From Pithys albifrons albifrons (lineage: Eukaryota; Chordata; Aves; Passeriformes; Thamnophilidae), in NCBI RefSeq assembly GCF_047495875.1, contig NC_092459.1, positions 8,560,965-8,624,964 on the forward strand: 64,000 nt of DNA, read 5' to 3'. Of the stretch, positions 49,939-63,709 are shown in pieces. The notes under the pieces were generated by a model. That model was not told the DNA's origin. It made no database searches and saw nothing but the letters and a program-made list of their open reading frames with translations. The translations under genes were made by a program, and so were the position numbers. The first letter of the stretch is position 1; each line of letters opens with the position of its first letter.

Positions 49939-52900
49939 ATTAACTTGTAGTGAAACTTCACTGACTGGACAAACGTCACAAAGACATTTACGCTAAATCA
50001 TTAACTTCCCAGAAACACAACTTCACATAACCTTGTATCTCAAGCTCAGGGAGCAGTTCAGTTCAGTGTTAGTTTTTAAGATACATGTAAGATAAAATTA
50101 ATGTGGTGGGAAAGACTACCTACATATGATTTCCCAAGTAGACAGATAATAAACAACACAGTGAAACAGGAACCACCAGAGAAGTTTGCACAAACAGAGA
50201 ATTGGAAGTTGTTAACATAGAGATTCTGAAATTGGGCAATTCTGGCCTCTGGAGAGACTTTTTTCAGTCTGTGTGGCCCTTGGAATATTTTCATCCAAAA
50301 GGAGTTCCCTTGGATGAAATCCTTGGAAAATATTTCCCTTTGATCTCTGGTGTATTACTCCTCTTTTGCAGCCAGCCAAATTTTAAAACTAACTTGACTC
50401 CCCTTTGACTGATACAACTTCTACAGTCAGATGCAGAATTAGGGTAGCAGGGATCAGAAAGACCCCAAGAAGCGCTGCCAACAATCAGAACACTGCTCGT
50501 GTTGGGCAGTGGTAAAATGAAAATTTTGGATATGTCCGGAAGAGGCTTCTCTCATCAACACCAGATGCTTAGACAGACATGGTCTGTGGAGAGAATCATA
50601 AACTAGTGGAGAACTCACAGTTGCACTGAAAACAATGCAACTAGATCAACTCATACCACCTGGGAATCTGGGCTAAGACTGAAATTGTAACAATAGAACT
50701 AAAAATAAGTTCCCACAAACTGGTCTATTCATCAGGACTGTATCTTGCCTTAGTGAAGCTGGAGATCTGCTACTAATACAGACTTCTCTGCCCTAAATCA
50801 TTTATTTTGGCAGCTCATAAAATATGGAAACTCTAACACTCAATATTCCCCACTCTCTCATGATTACTGTTCAGGGACAGACTCTTTATATCAAACAGAA
50901 ACTTAAAGATTGTGGCATGTTATCAAACCCATAATGAAATCTTGTGCAAGCACAGTAATCAGAGACAGCTATTTGTCAAGACATACTACGGAGAAAAACA
51001 AAATCCCACAGTAGAAGCAGGAGTGCTTGCTCTGCTGAGAGATACTGTGAAAATGAAATTAAGCACTTTTTTCCTCCTCTTTAATCAAAACTCAGTATGA
51101 AAACAAAAACCTTACCAAATAACTCTTGCTGATAAAAAAAGAAAAAGAAAAAGAAAAAAGAAGTTGGCTGGAAAGGAGCAGTGCATAATTTATACAGAAA
51201 TAACACTAAAAAGGGGATTGTTCACATAGATATTTCTGAGTGTGTGATCAAAAATTTTTGCCCTGGGGGAAGCTCATGTTACTGCCACTACTGTGTTGAG
51301 GCTGAATTTTACTCTCTCTGTGAGACAGTCAAAACCTGGGAAGGTGCATAGGGAATGAAGGTGTGGGCAGATCTGATATTACTTAGAAAGTCTCTGGTGA
51401 GAGCATGCCTATGTTTTGACCCCACCTGCTGCGGGCTACCCGTTCTATCCACAGAATATCTGTAAAGGTTTAAACTTCACTGATTGTTTAACAATGAGAG
51501 TGCTGGAGTGGGAGTTGTGTGCTTTGGGATCTCCTTCTGGCTGTGCCATTGATTTGCGAGCCAGAGGCTTACTCAGTAAATCAGGGATAACATTATTAAG
51601 TTACTTAAATGGACTGTTGGGATGTTAATTACCCAGCACATTTGCAGTCAGTCTGCCCTTCTGAAAATTAAGCCACTTGGCTGCCTAAATGATGCTTAGC
51701 TCTGGGTGCAAAGATCAAACACTTCAGCTTAAATGTCCCCATTCTCAGCTCTGCAGGCTTTCATAGTACCATCATATTTTCAAATACCATCCCATTTCTA
51801 GAAGAGGAGGGCATGGTTAGGTCAGGATTAAGTTTCAACCAGATATCTGTAAGGAAGATCTTAAAAGAAACAGTGCTATCTAGTGTTATTTTTTGCACAG
51901 TTACAGGAGCACTGAATTACTGAATGTGTATGTAAATGCTGATGAGTAAAGGGCAGAAAGGGCAGGTGATTACAGGAGTATAACAGGATACTTAATTTTT
52001 TATTCTAAGTACAATCTATTATTGAGACAGAGCAATTCAAGGTTAGTACCTGTCAACAAGACAGCTGGAGGTCTCTTTTGCTGATAAATGCTGAGTGCAG
52101 CTGTGCTTGGCACATGCTTCTGCTGTAAACAAGAGTCATGGCTTTAAACATTCTGACTTTTCCACTCCTGCTAATTGCTGCTTCTGCTTCCTCAGGAGTG
52201 TCTCCCAGGTGACACCCTGAAGTCCATTCAAAGCCAAAGAACAGAATAGTTCCTGGAGCTGCCTAGCCTTGTAAGTACCTGAATGTGTTAATTCATCTGT
52301 ACCAGTTGAAAGAGTTATAAGTTCTTAACTACATTTAGACACGCAGAAATTGCTTTATTGGTGGATAGCCACCACAGAGCTGGGCTCTTCATGTTGTTCA
52401 CAGTAACACACAACTTTTGCAGCAAGCCACACTCCAGCGAGGGAGTGGATATGGTGATTGCCTAGGATGGTAGAAATGGCCTTATGATCAGAGCACTTGC
52501 CAGAAGTGCAGTTACATTATCTTTAAACTAAATAGTTCATGACTGCAGAACTATTTCTTGTATTTCAAGGTAATATGGAAAAAGTAACAGCTAGAACTAG
52601 ACCTTCCCAGCTCCAAGAGGTGTGCTTTGCAGGAAGAAAGCTATTGCAACTAGAAAGTGCTTGGTATTTTCTATTTGTCCCTCACCCATGATATTCTTGT
52701 AGTTTTGCCAAATGTAACTGTGAGCAAGAGCAATCTGAAATATTTACATGAAAAGAGAAAGCTTTCAAACTAAAATCAAGACAAAGTAGGACAGAAGGTA
52801 GCAGGCAGCTGCCACATTTTTAGTTCAGAGCACTGTGGCCAGCAAATCCATCAATAAAAAAGGTCTTCACCTTCATTTTTCTGTCTAAAAATGTGAAGAT

Positions 52901-54791
52901 TAATAGCTGGCGAAAAGGAACAGAAGAAAAGTATAAGTAGACAAAACTTTCTATGTTTATGAGTGTTCACCAGACTGTTGCCTGTAGGTGAGAGGACGGC
53001 AGTGAGACAGCTTTTTTCAGAGAAACCACTCTATTGTGGGAAATTCATCTGCACCTTGGCTGTTGCCATAGCACCATATTTTTTCCAATTAAAAATCTGT
53101 TACATTCTCCTTATAATGCTCCCAAAATATATTTGCTGGATCTTCAAAATTTTTGCATTTCATCTGTTTTCAGCTTTATCTCTTTGACATCCCGAAAACA
53201 CTTGACTTCCCTACAGAATCTTCAGTGAGACAGCTAGAATCATTCTCCTCATTATCCTAAATCCACACCTGCTCTCCTTTCCTCGAAAAATTTTTTCTTT
53301 GTTTTACCTTTCTCCACACTAAAACTCATGACCACTCCACAATAAAATCTATGACCAACAGTTCTGTTTCTTCACATCAGCTCCTGATTCCACCTTTCTG
53401 CCAGTTGTACAAGCCTCCACTGCTTTATTTTATGTTGTTTTGTTTCAATCTGGATGCCTCACTAAAGAGCAAAATTGCTTTAAGCCAAATTGCCAAAATT
53501 CTGAAGACAATTTTTCCACAATGACCAAATTAGAGATGAGGTTGAAATGCAAATCATTCTTTACCTTTTTACTTGTTTGAGGATTTTTTGTTGTTGTTTT
53601 AAAACATGATTTACAAAGGTTATGTTTATCAAAGCTCTAAGACTTGTAACAATGCTCTCTTCATTCATCCCAGGGATGCACCTAGAAGGTCTTTGAGGTG
53701 AGTTGTGAACTCATTCTGCCTGACAATTATACCAATTCAAAGTGAACCAGATCCAGAGTGCAACCACAATTAGTGCTGCTGATTTGGAGCTGACTACTGT
53801 TCAGCTGGCTTGAATCACAGGCAGAGGCACTCCGTGAGGCTTGTTTGACCCAGTGTAGGTATCTACAGCTTAAGTGTCAGCATCTGAGTCAGCCTTCTAC
53901 GTGGTCTTTCTAACAATCACTGGAGAGATATAATCTCTCTTTTGAGACCCTTTCTTTCTTATCTGAATGCATAAGACATCTGCACAAATCTATATACAGT
54001 TTTCCAGGTTCAGATAGCAGTTCCTGAAAGAGGATTTGAATATGTCTGTCATCCAATGGTTACACATCTGGACTTCCATTTATAAATCTTTTACTCAGAG
54101 CAGTTATCTGCTGATGGTGTACTAGAAAAAACTTAGAAGCATTTTCTTCACCATGGTAAGTTGTGTATATATGCCAAACAAAATGGCAAGGATGTGGCTG
54201 CAACCTTAATAGTGGCAGTTTCCATCACCTTTGGTGGTTACGGTACATTTTCTAATAGTGCACTCTTTGTGTTGTGTGGTGACAACGTTATATCACCACT
54301 TTATTAACAATATGCAATACATATGAAAAGTTACTTAATACTTGGATATATTAGAACTGCAATTAAATTTCCATGCTATCCAGTAACTTATCACAGAAAC
54401 CATTTTAAAAGATGTACAGATTTATCTCTGCAAGTAATTAAATTATTTCCTCCAGTGGTGCTCAATGAAATATTACACATAAATCTGGAAGCATTATTTC
54501 CTTTAAAATTTTCCTTCATAGTTCTTTATTGATCTCTTTCTTGTCATTGCACCACTATGAAACATCTGTGTTTTTCCTTCAGCTCACCATCAGCTCCCAT
54601 TTTAAAAGTCTGTAAATTCTGTGCTCCTCTAAAATCTATAGATAATTGGTTCCAGGACTGTGTGTCCACAGCAAACTGTGTAGCTGCAGTTCCACTTCAT
54701 TTAACAATATATAGTTCTTTGTTAGGTAGAGATCAAAGAATATAATTTTATTAAGTTTTGTTTGCCAGATTGAAAAAGAATGGGCTTGCTT

Positions 54792-54795
<4 letters not shown>
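49939..54795. other. Unique AT-rich non-coding stretch
   Basis: No gene or interspersed repeat is supported. A short AAAAG array lies at about 51133-51162. Open frames are up to 76 codons with no recognisable domain. Confidence 0.55.

Positions 54796-54825
<30 letters not shown>
54796..54825 (+). repeat. Uninterrupted 30-base A run
   Basis: A pure poly(A) tract of 30 bases. Upstream sequence shows no gene-like or LINE-like content that would make it the tail of a processed copy. A minus-strand frame with an F run across it is an artefact. Confidence 0.95.
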
Positions 54826-54830
<5 letters not shown>

Positions 54831-57229
54831 GGCCAAGTGTTTTTCTTGTAGAATATGGAGTGCAAAAGGAGGTAAAACAAAACCAAAACCAATTTGTAAA
54901 TATCTTGGACTAGTTTTCAATCAACAAAAGCCTTAATGTATACTGAGTTCAAAACATAAAAACATTTTTACCATTACTATAGAAAAGTGTCTTTACCAAA
55001 GAATAGTGAGGAAGAAAACATCTGGGGAGATGCAGAAGTAACCGAGTGTTTGCTACAATTTGTAGCTCAGGAAAAAAATGTTGAATGGAAAGTAAAAGGG
55101 AGATTAGGAGATTATGTTTAATTCTGTGTTACACTTCCATTCCTCTGACCTCAGGCATTTGAACAACTTTGTGTTAACCTCTGACAATCACAACTACCAA
55201 TTAACATGAGTAAGTGTCTGCAGGATCAGCTCTTGCCTGTGTAGCAAATGGTAATAGCTAAGTGACCAAGTCCCAAAGCAGGGAAATACCTGAGTATATC
55301 CCTGAAGTACATAGCAGGACATCACTTTTAAACACACATGGTACTCCTGTGCCTACATGAGAAAGATACTCCAGTGGCATCACATTCAGAATGTTCTGAA
55401 AAGGCTTCCTCTCTGGCTAAAATATCCCCATTTTTTATTTTTTTATATTTTTTAGAAATGAAAAAAAAAATCCATGTTGGTTTTAAGTTCTTTACTGAAA
55501 GTGTTTGAAAAACAGTTGAGACGAAGAATAGATGAAACAGAAGAATCAAAACAGGATGTCCTGGAATGTAGCTGCCAATAGCAGCTTTGTTTTGGAATGG
55601 AGAAGTTCTCATCTTTTCTTTGGTACTTTATTATTTCTGTTTTAGGTTTTGGAGGCCTGTGTATTTGTTTCTGCTTGAAAGCTTGATGAGGATATAAAGC
55701 AGAGTCCAGCCTTCCTTCACTGTAAAGTAAGTGGGTTTGGAATGTGTAATCATCTGAAAAATTTGACACTGATGGGTACCATGGAACAGCTTAAATAGTT
55801 TTGGATACTGATTCTATTGATGGACAGAAGCTTGTTTATTGTTGTGTGTGACAAAACAGCATAGTCTCTGGTATTTATTTATTTTGTAATGTCCATTTTT
55901 TACCTTTGCTTTCTATAAGATGAGGTCCATGTTCAGAGTGCATAGAGTTAAAAAATGGGTCTAATTATTGCACGATGGGACATTACAATTAGACCAGATT
56001 ACAGCTGCTTGCCCAAGAGTTTTAAAACAAACAAAAACCAAAATAGCCAGCAAATAAATAAATTCTTACAAAGTGCAAATAGTTGGACAACAAATTGGTT
56101 TTTGCTATTTTGTGTCAAAAACTCTAAGCAATATGAAGAGAATACACGGTTTGAAATGAAAAATTTGACATTTTAAACTTCTTTGTATTAAAATGGCTTC
56201 TTATAATATTTTTCAAATACCTCAAAACTCAAGATTTCAATGATATCTCAATTTTATCTAAACAAAGTGTTAAAAATTAAATATGAAAAAAGATTGTTTA
56301 AGCGTTTTTTTTTTAAATTTTAGAAATATTCTCTTATTGATGGAAAAATAGCCAGGTAGTGGAACTTCCTTAGATTTTCTTCATAAACTCCTAAATTCTT
56401 CACAAAACTCAAAGTAAACATCAGAAGACCAATAAATTATTTTACAAAATCTGCTATGAAAACACCAAAGTGATGTTAACTTTGGTACTAATTACACTGT
56501 GACAGCATGAAAACTATTACATTTAATGCCTAGTTGTTTGTTTATTTCCTCTAACATTATCCAGAAAGACAGTTTTTATTGTCTTTTGTTTATTTTTTTC
56601 CAGACATTTTTATTAAGCAGAATGTTAGGATATTTGGTTTTGGAGAATGTTTAACATCTCCATCTAATGCTAGTGTTTCCCATGTGCCTTGCCTCTATTT
56701 TCCTCCACAAAAATGGTAGAAAAGCAGGACAATTGTGCCAAAACTGGAGATATTCACACTTCTTTAAACTAAGTTTGAGTATGACTAATTAATATATGTA
56801 ATCATATTTGACATGGTTCTATCACAATACTGTTTGTATGTCTCTCAGGCTAATTTTCACAATATCCTTGGGTGGGTTTTTTGGTATGAAACAAAGTGAG
56901 AAATGGAAGTCTGGATTAATTTCTCCTCACTTTAGAATTTAACTCAGGGTGCATATGGTGTGTATGCTTTAGGATCACAGTTTCCTTGACTTCCCTCTAT
57001 AGCCAAAGAAGACAGACAGGAGCCACCCGAGTTGAGCCCATAGAAGGCCTATGGCAAAGTAGCATATAAAACAGAAGGTGTTTCTGGAAGGGAATAGAAA
57101 GAAAAAAAAAAAAGAAGAGATAAGAGAAAAAACCAACCAACCAACCAAACAAAACCTGTCATTATGTCCTGATATAAATTTTTGGTTCATGTGTTCGGGT
57201 CACCTTACCTCTAAAAGGTCATGGTAACC
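54826..57229. other. Unique AT-rich non-coding stretch
   Basis: No gene or clear repeat. A short CCAA array is present at 57131-57149 next to an A/G-rich patch (57093-57131). Two overlapping minus-strand frames at 55328-55769 (94 and 105 codons) have no recognisable domain. Confidence 0.55.
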
Positions 57230-57640
57230 TAGTGAAAGGGAGAGAAGGAAGACAAAGATGATCACTGATGTGGAACTTCTTCCACGAAAGAATGATGTGA
57301 TTTGGCTTAGAGTCTTAGCCTGAGGAAGATCCTATAGAAATATGTGCAATTATGACCCTCAAAGAAGTTGAACTGGAAGCAGGTGGTTGCTGTGCCTTAT
57401 TTTTTTCAGGAATGGGTTTTACCAAATGAGATAAAACCAGGGCAGACTTGAAAGAAATGGGATATGTAACAGTAAGAAATAAAATGGCAGAGAACTCATT
57501 GCCCTGGAATGCAGATGCAGGTTCAAGGAGATCAGAGACTTTCATAGCATAAAAATAATACAAAACTTGCTGTCAGATATAGGTCTCTGGATAGTGTGGA
57601 TGTTTGGTCTGACCCTTTCTTATCCTTGTTGTTTTGCTTT
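57230..57640 (+). mobile_element. L3-like CR1 3' fragment
   Basis: The stretch shows, in consensus order, a region resembling late ORF2 (57300-57350, CTTAGAGTCTTAGCCTGAGG, then a CTATAGAAAT block), then GCAGAGAACTCATTGCCCTG (57487-57506), and finally GGTCTCTGG...GGTCTGACCC (57582-57615), which resembles the L3-type 3' end phrase around 'GGTCTGACCC'. It is highly diverged with no coding capacity. Boundaries are approximate. Confidence 0.6.
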
Positions 57641-58540
57641 TCTGAATAGGTTTCTGTGGCCCACTAGTGAGTGGCATAGGGAGCTTTAACTCTGGCCACT
57701 TATGACAGTAATGTTTCTAAAGGTGTTGTGAAGGTCTTAAAGCAATGCCTGTCCTCACACAGGAAATCTGTGGTGCAGCAGGACAACTCACTCGGAGTCT
57801 ACAGCATGTGAGCATAGACATCCATCATGGCCAAACAACATTATTTTTAACTTACATAGCTTCTCCCTGGAGTTCAACCAGTTATTCATAGCCTGAAAAG
57901 AGGGCATCTGCAGTTACTTGGAGGATTTGGTCTCCTGCATGGCCATATAAGACACTTCAGTCAACTTGTGGGCACAAACATAATTTCTGAATTTCATGTG
58001 TATATATCTGTGTTATCATATTCCTTCACTGTGAAAGCAGTAACTACTGTATGTGGTAAAATGATATATTGTTGTCCACAAAATGTCTTTTGCAACAGGA
58101 TGTTCATGAGCCTTGGAATTTTGCCTTGTATAAATATTTTTAATCTACTCCATGTAGGCATATTTTGGCTGCAAAATAAAGGGTTTTGGAGATTAATATA
58201 TCCAGGCTCAGTTCTGCTTATACATTCTACATACATCAAGGTTTTATTGAACTCTGGATCTAGAAACTTTGCATAGCATCTGTTTTGGGAGCTTTTTTTT
58301 CCCCCTGCTTTAAGGAGGATTATGACTATATCCTATTTTTATGCTCTACAAATGTAGTAATTTAATCTACAGATATATTTTCATTCTTCAGATGTAACCT
58401 ATATAAAGCATGTTCAAATTTATGGTCATTACTTTTCCTGTAAAGGATATTATTGGTCTCTTTTCAAATGTCCACATTTTCCCAAGAACTGTCCAAATAG
58501 CTATTTATCAATAAATAACAAATATAACAATTATTTGATA
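57641..58540. other. Unique non-coding stretch
   Basis: No gene is supported. A 102-codon plus frame (57968-58276) overlaps an 81-codon minus frame, neither with a recognisable domain. Confidence 0.5.
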
Positions 58541-58680
58541 GTACCAAGTACCTTTCAGCTGAGTATCTCAAAGCTCTTCCAACTATTTATTAATCCTCAC
58601 TATGCCCTTGGAAGATATCTTTCACTAGTCTGTTTTCTTGGCACAGGAGCTGGGACTCAGAGAAGTTGCATGCCTGGTTT
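58541..58680 (-). repeat. Ancient MIR-like amniote SINE, antisense
   Basis: GAGTATCTCAAAGCTCTTCC (58561-58580), TTAATCCTCACTATGCCC (58590-58607) and the block CACAGGAGCTGGGACTCAGA, then GAAGTTGCATGCC (58642-58674), follow the reverse complement of the MIR-type core and 3' tail in order (consensus: ATCTCAAAGCGCTTTACA, TTAATCCTCACAACA, GAAACTGAGGCACAGAGAGGTTAAGTGACTTGCC). The copy is heavily diverged, consistent with an element predating bird diversification. Confidence 0.55.
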
Positions 58681-61600
58681 TTAAGTCTGATAGTCCATCA
58701 GTCACAAGCAAAAGCACAGTCCAGAGCTTCTGCCTCATTGTTGCTCAATGGAGAAGTGGACTCTCTTGTTGGTTAAACTTCTTCACGAAGAAATATAAAG
58801 GAAGGCTGAGATGGGTGTCCTGTCCAGGTGTACTTTGCTATTTCTTTGTCAAGGGAAATTTATAGGAAAACAAAACTGCTGCTGGCAGAGTTGAAACAAC
58901 AAAACAGGGAGAGGGGGTCTTTCCCTAATTCAGATATCAACAGCTCTACTAAGAATACAGGAATAGCTTTCCGATGGACAATGGCCATTCACATCTTTGT
59001 TCAATTTCTGCTTCAATCTGGATGTGATAAGGTGTCTGCAAATGCCAGTTCAGAATACAATTTAGCAGCTGCCCAAAGTGCCAGTAGTTTAAGTCAAACC
59101 TCATTTAAGAAAAAAATGTGTTTCCCACTTCTTACAGAGCTGGAAGTTGTTGCTCACACTGGTTGAATGTGCTTTTCTTCATGTAGCACTGTATACATTT
59201 CATATGCCATACAAGTAATATTAATTGAAAGAGACTGTGAGATCTTTTATTTATGCTTCCTACCACATGATTTTTTTCAGAACTTTGCTGGGACAATTAG
59301 TCTACTATTCCTGTAAGCTTATATCTCATTACAGAGGACCAGACTGTCCTCTGTAACACAGACACACATACTACATCCTTAACTGGAAATGAAAGGCTAG
59401 CTCCATGGCCTTTGCCATGTGTGAGTGTGAGAATGCAGGGGTGGAAGTGGTCCCTCTTCCCTCCCAGTCGCCAGCTCCAGAAATCAGCAGAGAAGTGAAA
59501 GCACCTACTTCATGCTTTCAGCAAGGTTTTGGCCAAGATCATGGCCATAGGGACAACAAAAGGATGGAGGAATTGCAGCAGTGACTATACAGAAGTTTGT
59601 AGAAATGCAGCATACTGCAGAGTGATAAATATGGCAGAGCCATTGCTTGGCAGCAGGTGCTGCTGGGTAGAAATATAACAGTGACCAAGAGATGCTGTTT
59701 TTAGAGAGGTCAGACAATATCTGCCCTCAGTTTGACATTACCATTGTTCTGTTGGGCATTACTCAAAATCTGTCATGTTCCATCGACTCATGACCTAGGA
59801 TATCCACTAGTTTGGAAAAAGGAACGACGCATGTCACACTGGTGTGACAGATATTGGGTTTACATTGTATATGGAGCCACCCATGAAATGAGTCTCACCT
59901 GGATATCTTTACCAAATAAATGATGGATAGCTGTAGTGAGATGTTCATCGTTGCTGTAGAGCTTCTTCTTCCCATTCTGTCTGAATGTGGAAAACACGTG
60001 TTATACACAGGACTACTACATTGTACAATGCATTTTCCCCCCCTCTGATAGAGAAAATAAATTCAATCCTTTCAACTGCTCTTGAGAAATCTCTTTTTTT
60101 TAATCTTCTCTCATTTTTTTTAACTTTCTCTGTCTTGAGCATACCTGTGTCCTCCTTGAAGCCCAGACCTCGTCACATTACTTTACCTCAGACCTCATCC
60201 CTTTCAATTAAGTTACCTGCCATGTGTTGTATGATTTTCTCCTTAACTTCTTCCAGACTGAGATTTGCTAAAGCATCAGTATTACAAAGCAGGAGATTCA
60301 CTCTAGACCCAGAATTACCTTCTGCTGTACTGACGTGGTACAGAATCATGGGTGTGTTTTGGATTTTGGACCCTATGGCAGTCTTGAAGCTGTACCAGTT
60401 TTCATGTTCAAATAAGCTGTTTGTTTATGGGCCAGACAAATATTATAGTCCCTTAAGGAAGGATATTGAAAATTTTCATGCTCTCCAGAGACTCTCCCTG
60501 CTCTTCCTGCGTGGTTTCCCACAAGAGGGGAGTGATCTGGACCATGAAATGAATGCTATTTTATGAATAATTAGCTTTATGTGTTTACAAGGTGTTAGTG
60601 ACAGTAAGTATAGGAAGTCTTTAACCTAATGCTATTGTAGACTGAGAAACTGTGTACACAGAGATATCTTTCTTCTTGCCACTGCTTTTTTAGAACACAA
60701 TTTTCCCTCTAACTCATTTCTACCATAACTTCACCATCAATAAGAGCAAACTGCAGGACTCTCACACAGATGTGGACCATTTCCAAACAGAGACCAGGCT
60801 CCAGGAAAAGTAATTTCCAAGCTTTACCACAGAATAGCTTCTCTTCCCAAAATGCAGGTCATAATAATATCATATAACCTCATGTGACCACTGCTGGCTT
60901 TTTAATGACAGCCACTGTTATACACTGAAGACATGGAAAGTCATGGTAGTAGCTCTCCTCCCTGATCTCTGTCCCCTTGTCCCTCCTCACCTCTGTTTTA
61001 CCACCAGAGATGATGGACCTAGTGCCCTCTCACTCCCATGGCGTAATAATTTGAACTGAAAATCTTTGGTCTTGCTTCACAGGCCTTCCTGGCTACATCT
61101 TTCCTCAGCTTGACTTCACTTACTACACGCTTCAGGATGTTTTAACATTTGATCTTCCACAGTTTTATTTATTATGTGACAGTGCTGGCTTTGCTCCTTT
61201 GGCTGCACAGGATACACATTTTGTATCCCAGGAGTCACCAGGGATCGTGTGAATGTCCCAGTAACAGAGAATGCAAAAAGTACAAGATTTAAATACAAAA
61301 ATGGGAATTAATCTCTTAAAACCTTGTTCTGTACTCAGAATCCTCCAACTAACATACCAGTTCTCCTGGCTGGAGTCTAGTAGTAAAAAAATCTGGTATT
61401 TTGTTCAACAGGAAAGAATCAGAATAATATTGTCTTTTTGGTTATACATGTGTAATTGAACAGTGCATATTTCTGTGGTTTACGTAGTCATGTTTGACAT
61501 AATCTGTAATAATTAGCAAAGCCTTGTTGACCTATAGCACTTGTAGCTGCAAAGCAGAGTGTGTGAATTGCTCCTTGAGGAAAATTCACCGTTAATGTAA

Positions 61601-63655
61601 TTCCATTAACTTCATGCCCTTGAGATTTATACTGATATCTACCACTAACATCAAAGGTCTTGACTAATTAAAGTGTAGAATAAAAGTTACCCTTTTCCAT
61701 CCCTTAAAATTCCACCCAGGCCAGAAGGGAAATCCCCTGTGGTTTTTATTGTCCCTTCCCATAAGGATAAACAACCTTCTCTGAGAGCTCTTGTCTTTAC
61801 CCACTGTGACAGTTAAATGGACGCTGCTGGGTTGAAAGCAATGTTTCCATTTCTGACTCTTATTTGCTCTAGTATAAATCACTAGTGGCTCCATTTCAGA
61901 AAAAGGAATTAAAATGGGAAAAGAAAAATCAGAATGGGTGGGAAGAAAAACAGACCCTCATATTGACAGCAAATGAAACAGCACTATCTGTATGTTATCT
62001 ATACGCTGTCAGACTCCCAGAAACATAATTGTTTTTAAAATCCAATTTACTTATCAGTCTGTATGGTGTTCAACTCAGCATTTCCATAAACTTACATAGT
62101 TTACATATTTCAATTGTATTTTGTTTTCACCACATAGCTAAAAAAATATTTTTCACTAGTTCTGTAATATAATACATAACATTCTTTTAAACAGCAATAT
62201 CAAAGAAATTTTCCACTATGGCATTAAGTACTCCACTACTTTAAATAGTGGAAGACTACTACATGTTTTCTGTCCAAATAGCATGTTGGTGTCAGAAACT
62301 GAGGAGCTAATGTGACATTTTGGAAATATGTGTGTCCCATCTCCATAACACTTCTGTGCCTTCAAATATATGAGATTAAGTTGAAATTTTCCTTTCCTGG
62401 GAAGATATCTGTACTTAAAACACTTACAAACCTCAATACTGCCTTTTGAAAAACTAAAAATATCAAAATGCCCCATGGAAAAAAAAACCATGGAAAAAAA
62501 TGTTGTTTTGTTATAATGAAGATCTTGTTTTGAAATTTTCATGATTAAATAATTCTTGGAAGATCACCCTCTAAGCCTCAGCCAAGGCTTCCACAATGCC
62601 CAGCCCAACCAGCACTAGGGAGGGACAGAACCCAGGCAGGCTGGGGCAGCCCTATCAACATGAGCCTTAGAAGAATAAACAATTTCTGGTCCAACAACAA
62701 TCTTTGGGGGTTGGCAGGAACATGGTAGGCTTCCAGCAGGACCCTGTTTGTGTTTCATCAAAACTTCATCAGACCTGACACATTCCTGCTAAATACTTCT
62801 GTTTCCCCATACTGGCATTTTCCAACAAAAGAAGTGTTTGATCGCTGGCTTCCCACCAACTCTATTCTGAAGCAATCTGTACAAGTTGGTCCATAAACAG
62901 TAACAGGTTATTTCCAGCAGTTTACACCTGACTGGCACATATTCAACTCTCTTTCACTATCCAAACTATTCCTCCAGGCACTTTTGTTTACACACATATC
63001 CTTTGGATAAGAGAATAATTTAGTCTCACTAAGAAAATATATCAGTGGTCACTGATCAATGTAATATACTTTAGAGACTAAACCAGATTAAAGTGAGCCT
63101 ATGAATACCACAAAATACCAATCAATATTTGAACTGTTTATCTATATATATGCTAAAAGTGCATTAGGAAAATAGCAGCATATATACAAAGCCGCCCATT
63201 GTACCCATGTTGGTCCATTTTTCTTCAGTCTACAGCTGTGCACGTAGGCCCACTGGTTGTAAAATGCCAAAACACTGCTCCTGACAGATCACACCTGCTT
63301 CAAATAACACATCTCACCCCACACTAATCTACAGCTATAGGCTGGTTTTAATGATTTTAAAATGCTGGTATTAACTCTTAATGCTCAGCTAGTTTTTATA
63401 TAAGCAACAGAGTACATTTTGTCTAGTTTTAATATAATCCCAATAAAACAGCTGGGAAATTGCAGTGCCAGAGAAAAGACATTCAAATCCACCATTTCCC
63501 CTATTGTAATAATAATCAGCTTGACAAAGTCAGATAGTAGAACAGATTGTAGCACTTTGGGGCTTTTTATACCTATATTTAATTATCTTGTTAAGTTCCC
63601 CATTTGAAAGCAATTAAAAAAATACTTTCAGTTTAAGATTATAAAACTACCCACT
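58681..63655. other. Unique non-coding stretch
   Basis: No gene is supported. The longest frame of the window lies here, 193 codons on the plus strand (59985-60566). It has no recognisable domain, begins in an AT- and T-rich region and overlaps a minus-strand frame, so I treat it as chance. An 8-base inverted repeat resembling paired T-box half-sites is at 59832-59849. The 62575-62660 interval is locally GC-rich without a recognisable identity. Confidence 0.5.
59832..59849. promoter_or_regulatory. Perfect inverted repeat resembling paired T-box half-sites
   Basis: TGTCACAC and GTGTGACA are exact reverse complements separated by two bases, giving TCACACTGGTGTGA in the centre. T-box proteins such as Brachyury bind GGTGTGA half-sites, and their in-vitro palindrome is TCACACCTAGGTGTGA. 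Here the half-sites are two bases closer. An 18-base sequence can arise by chance in 64 kb, so function is only a possibility. Confidence 0.3.
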
Positions 63656-63709
63656 TCTGATTTCAGCCTGACATTTTTATTGGTAATCTGAGTTATAACA
63701 TACTCAGGT

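Noticed and set aside
50276..50321. Inverted repeat TTTCATCC / GGATGAAA with a 15-base loop
   Set aside because: Arms of 8 bases do not extend further. This is expected by chance many times in 64 kb.
54796..54825. Poly(A) tail of a processed pseudogene
   Set aside because: No coding-like or transcript-like sequence could be recognised upstream on the plus strand and no clear target-site duplication, so it is listed as a simple A run.
59985..60566. Longest open frame in the window (193 codons, plus)
   Set aside because: No recognisable domain or family, hydrophobic T-rich start, overlaps a minus-strand frame, and a frame of this length can occur by chance in 64 kb. A protein search would settle it.
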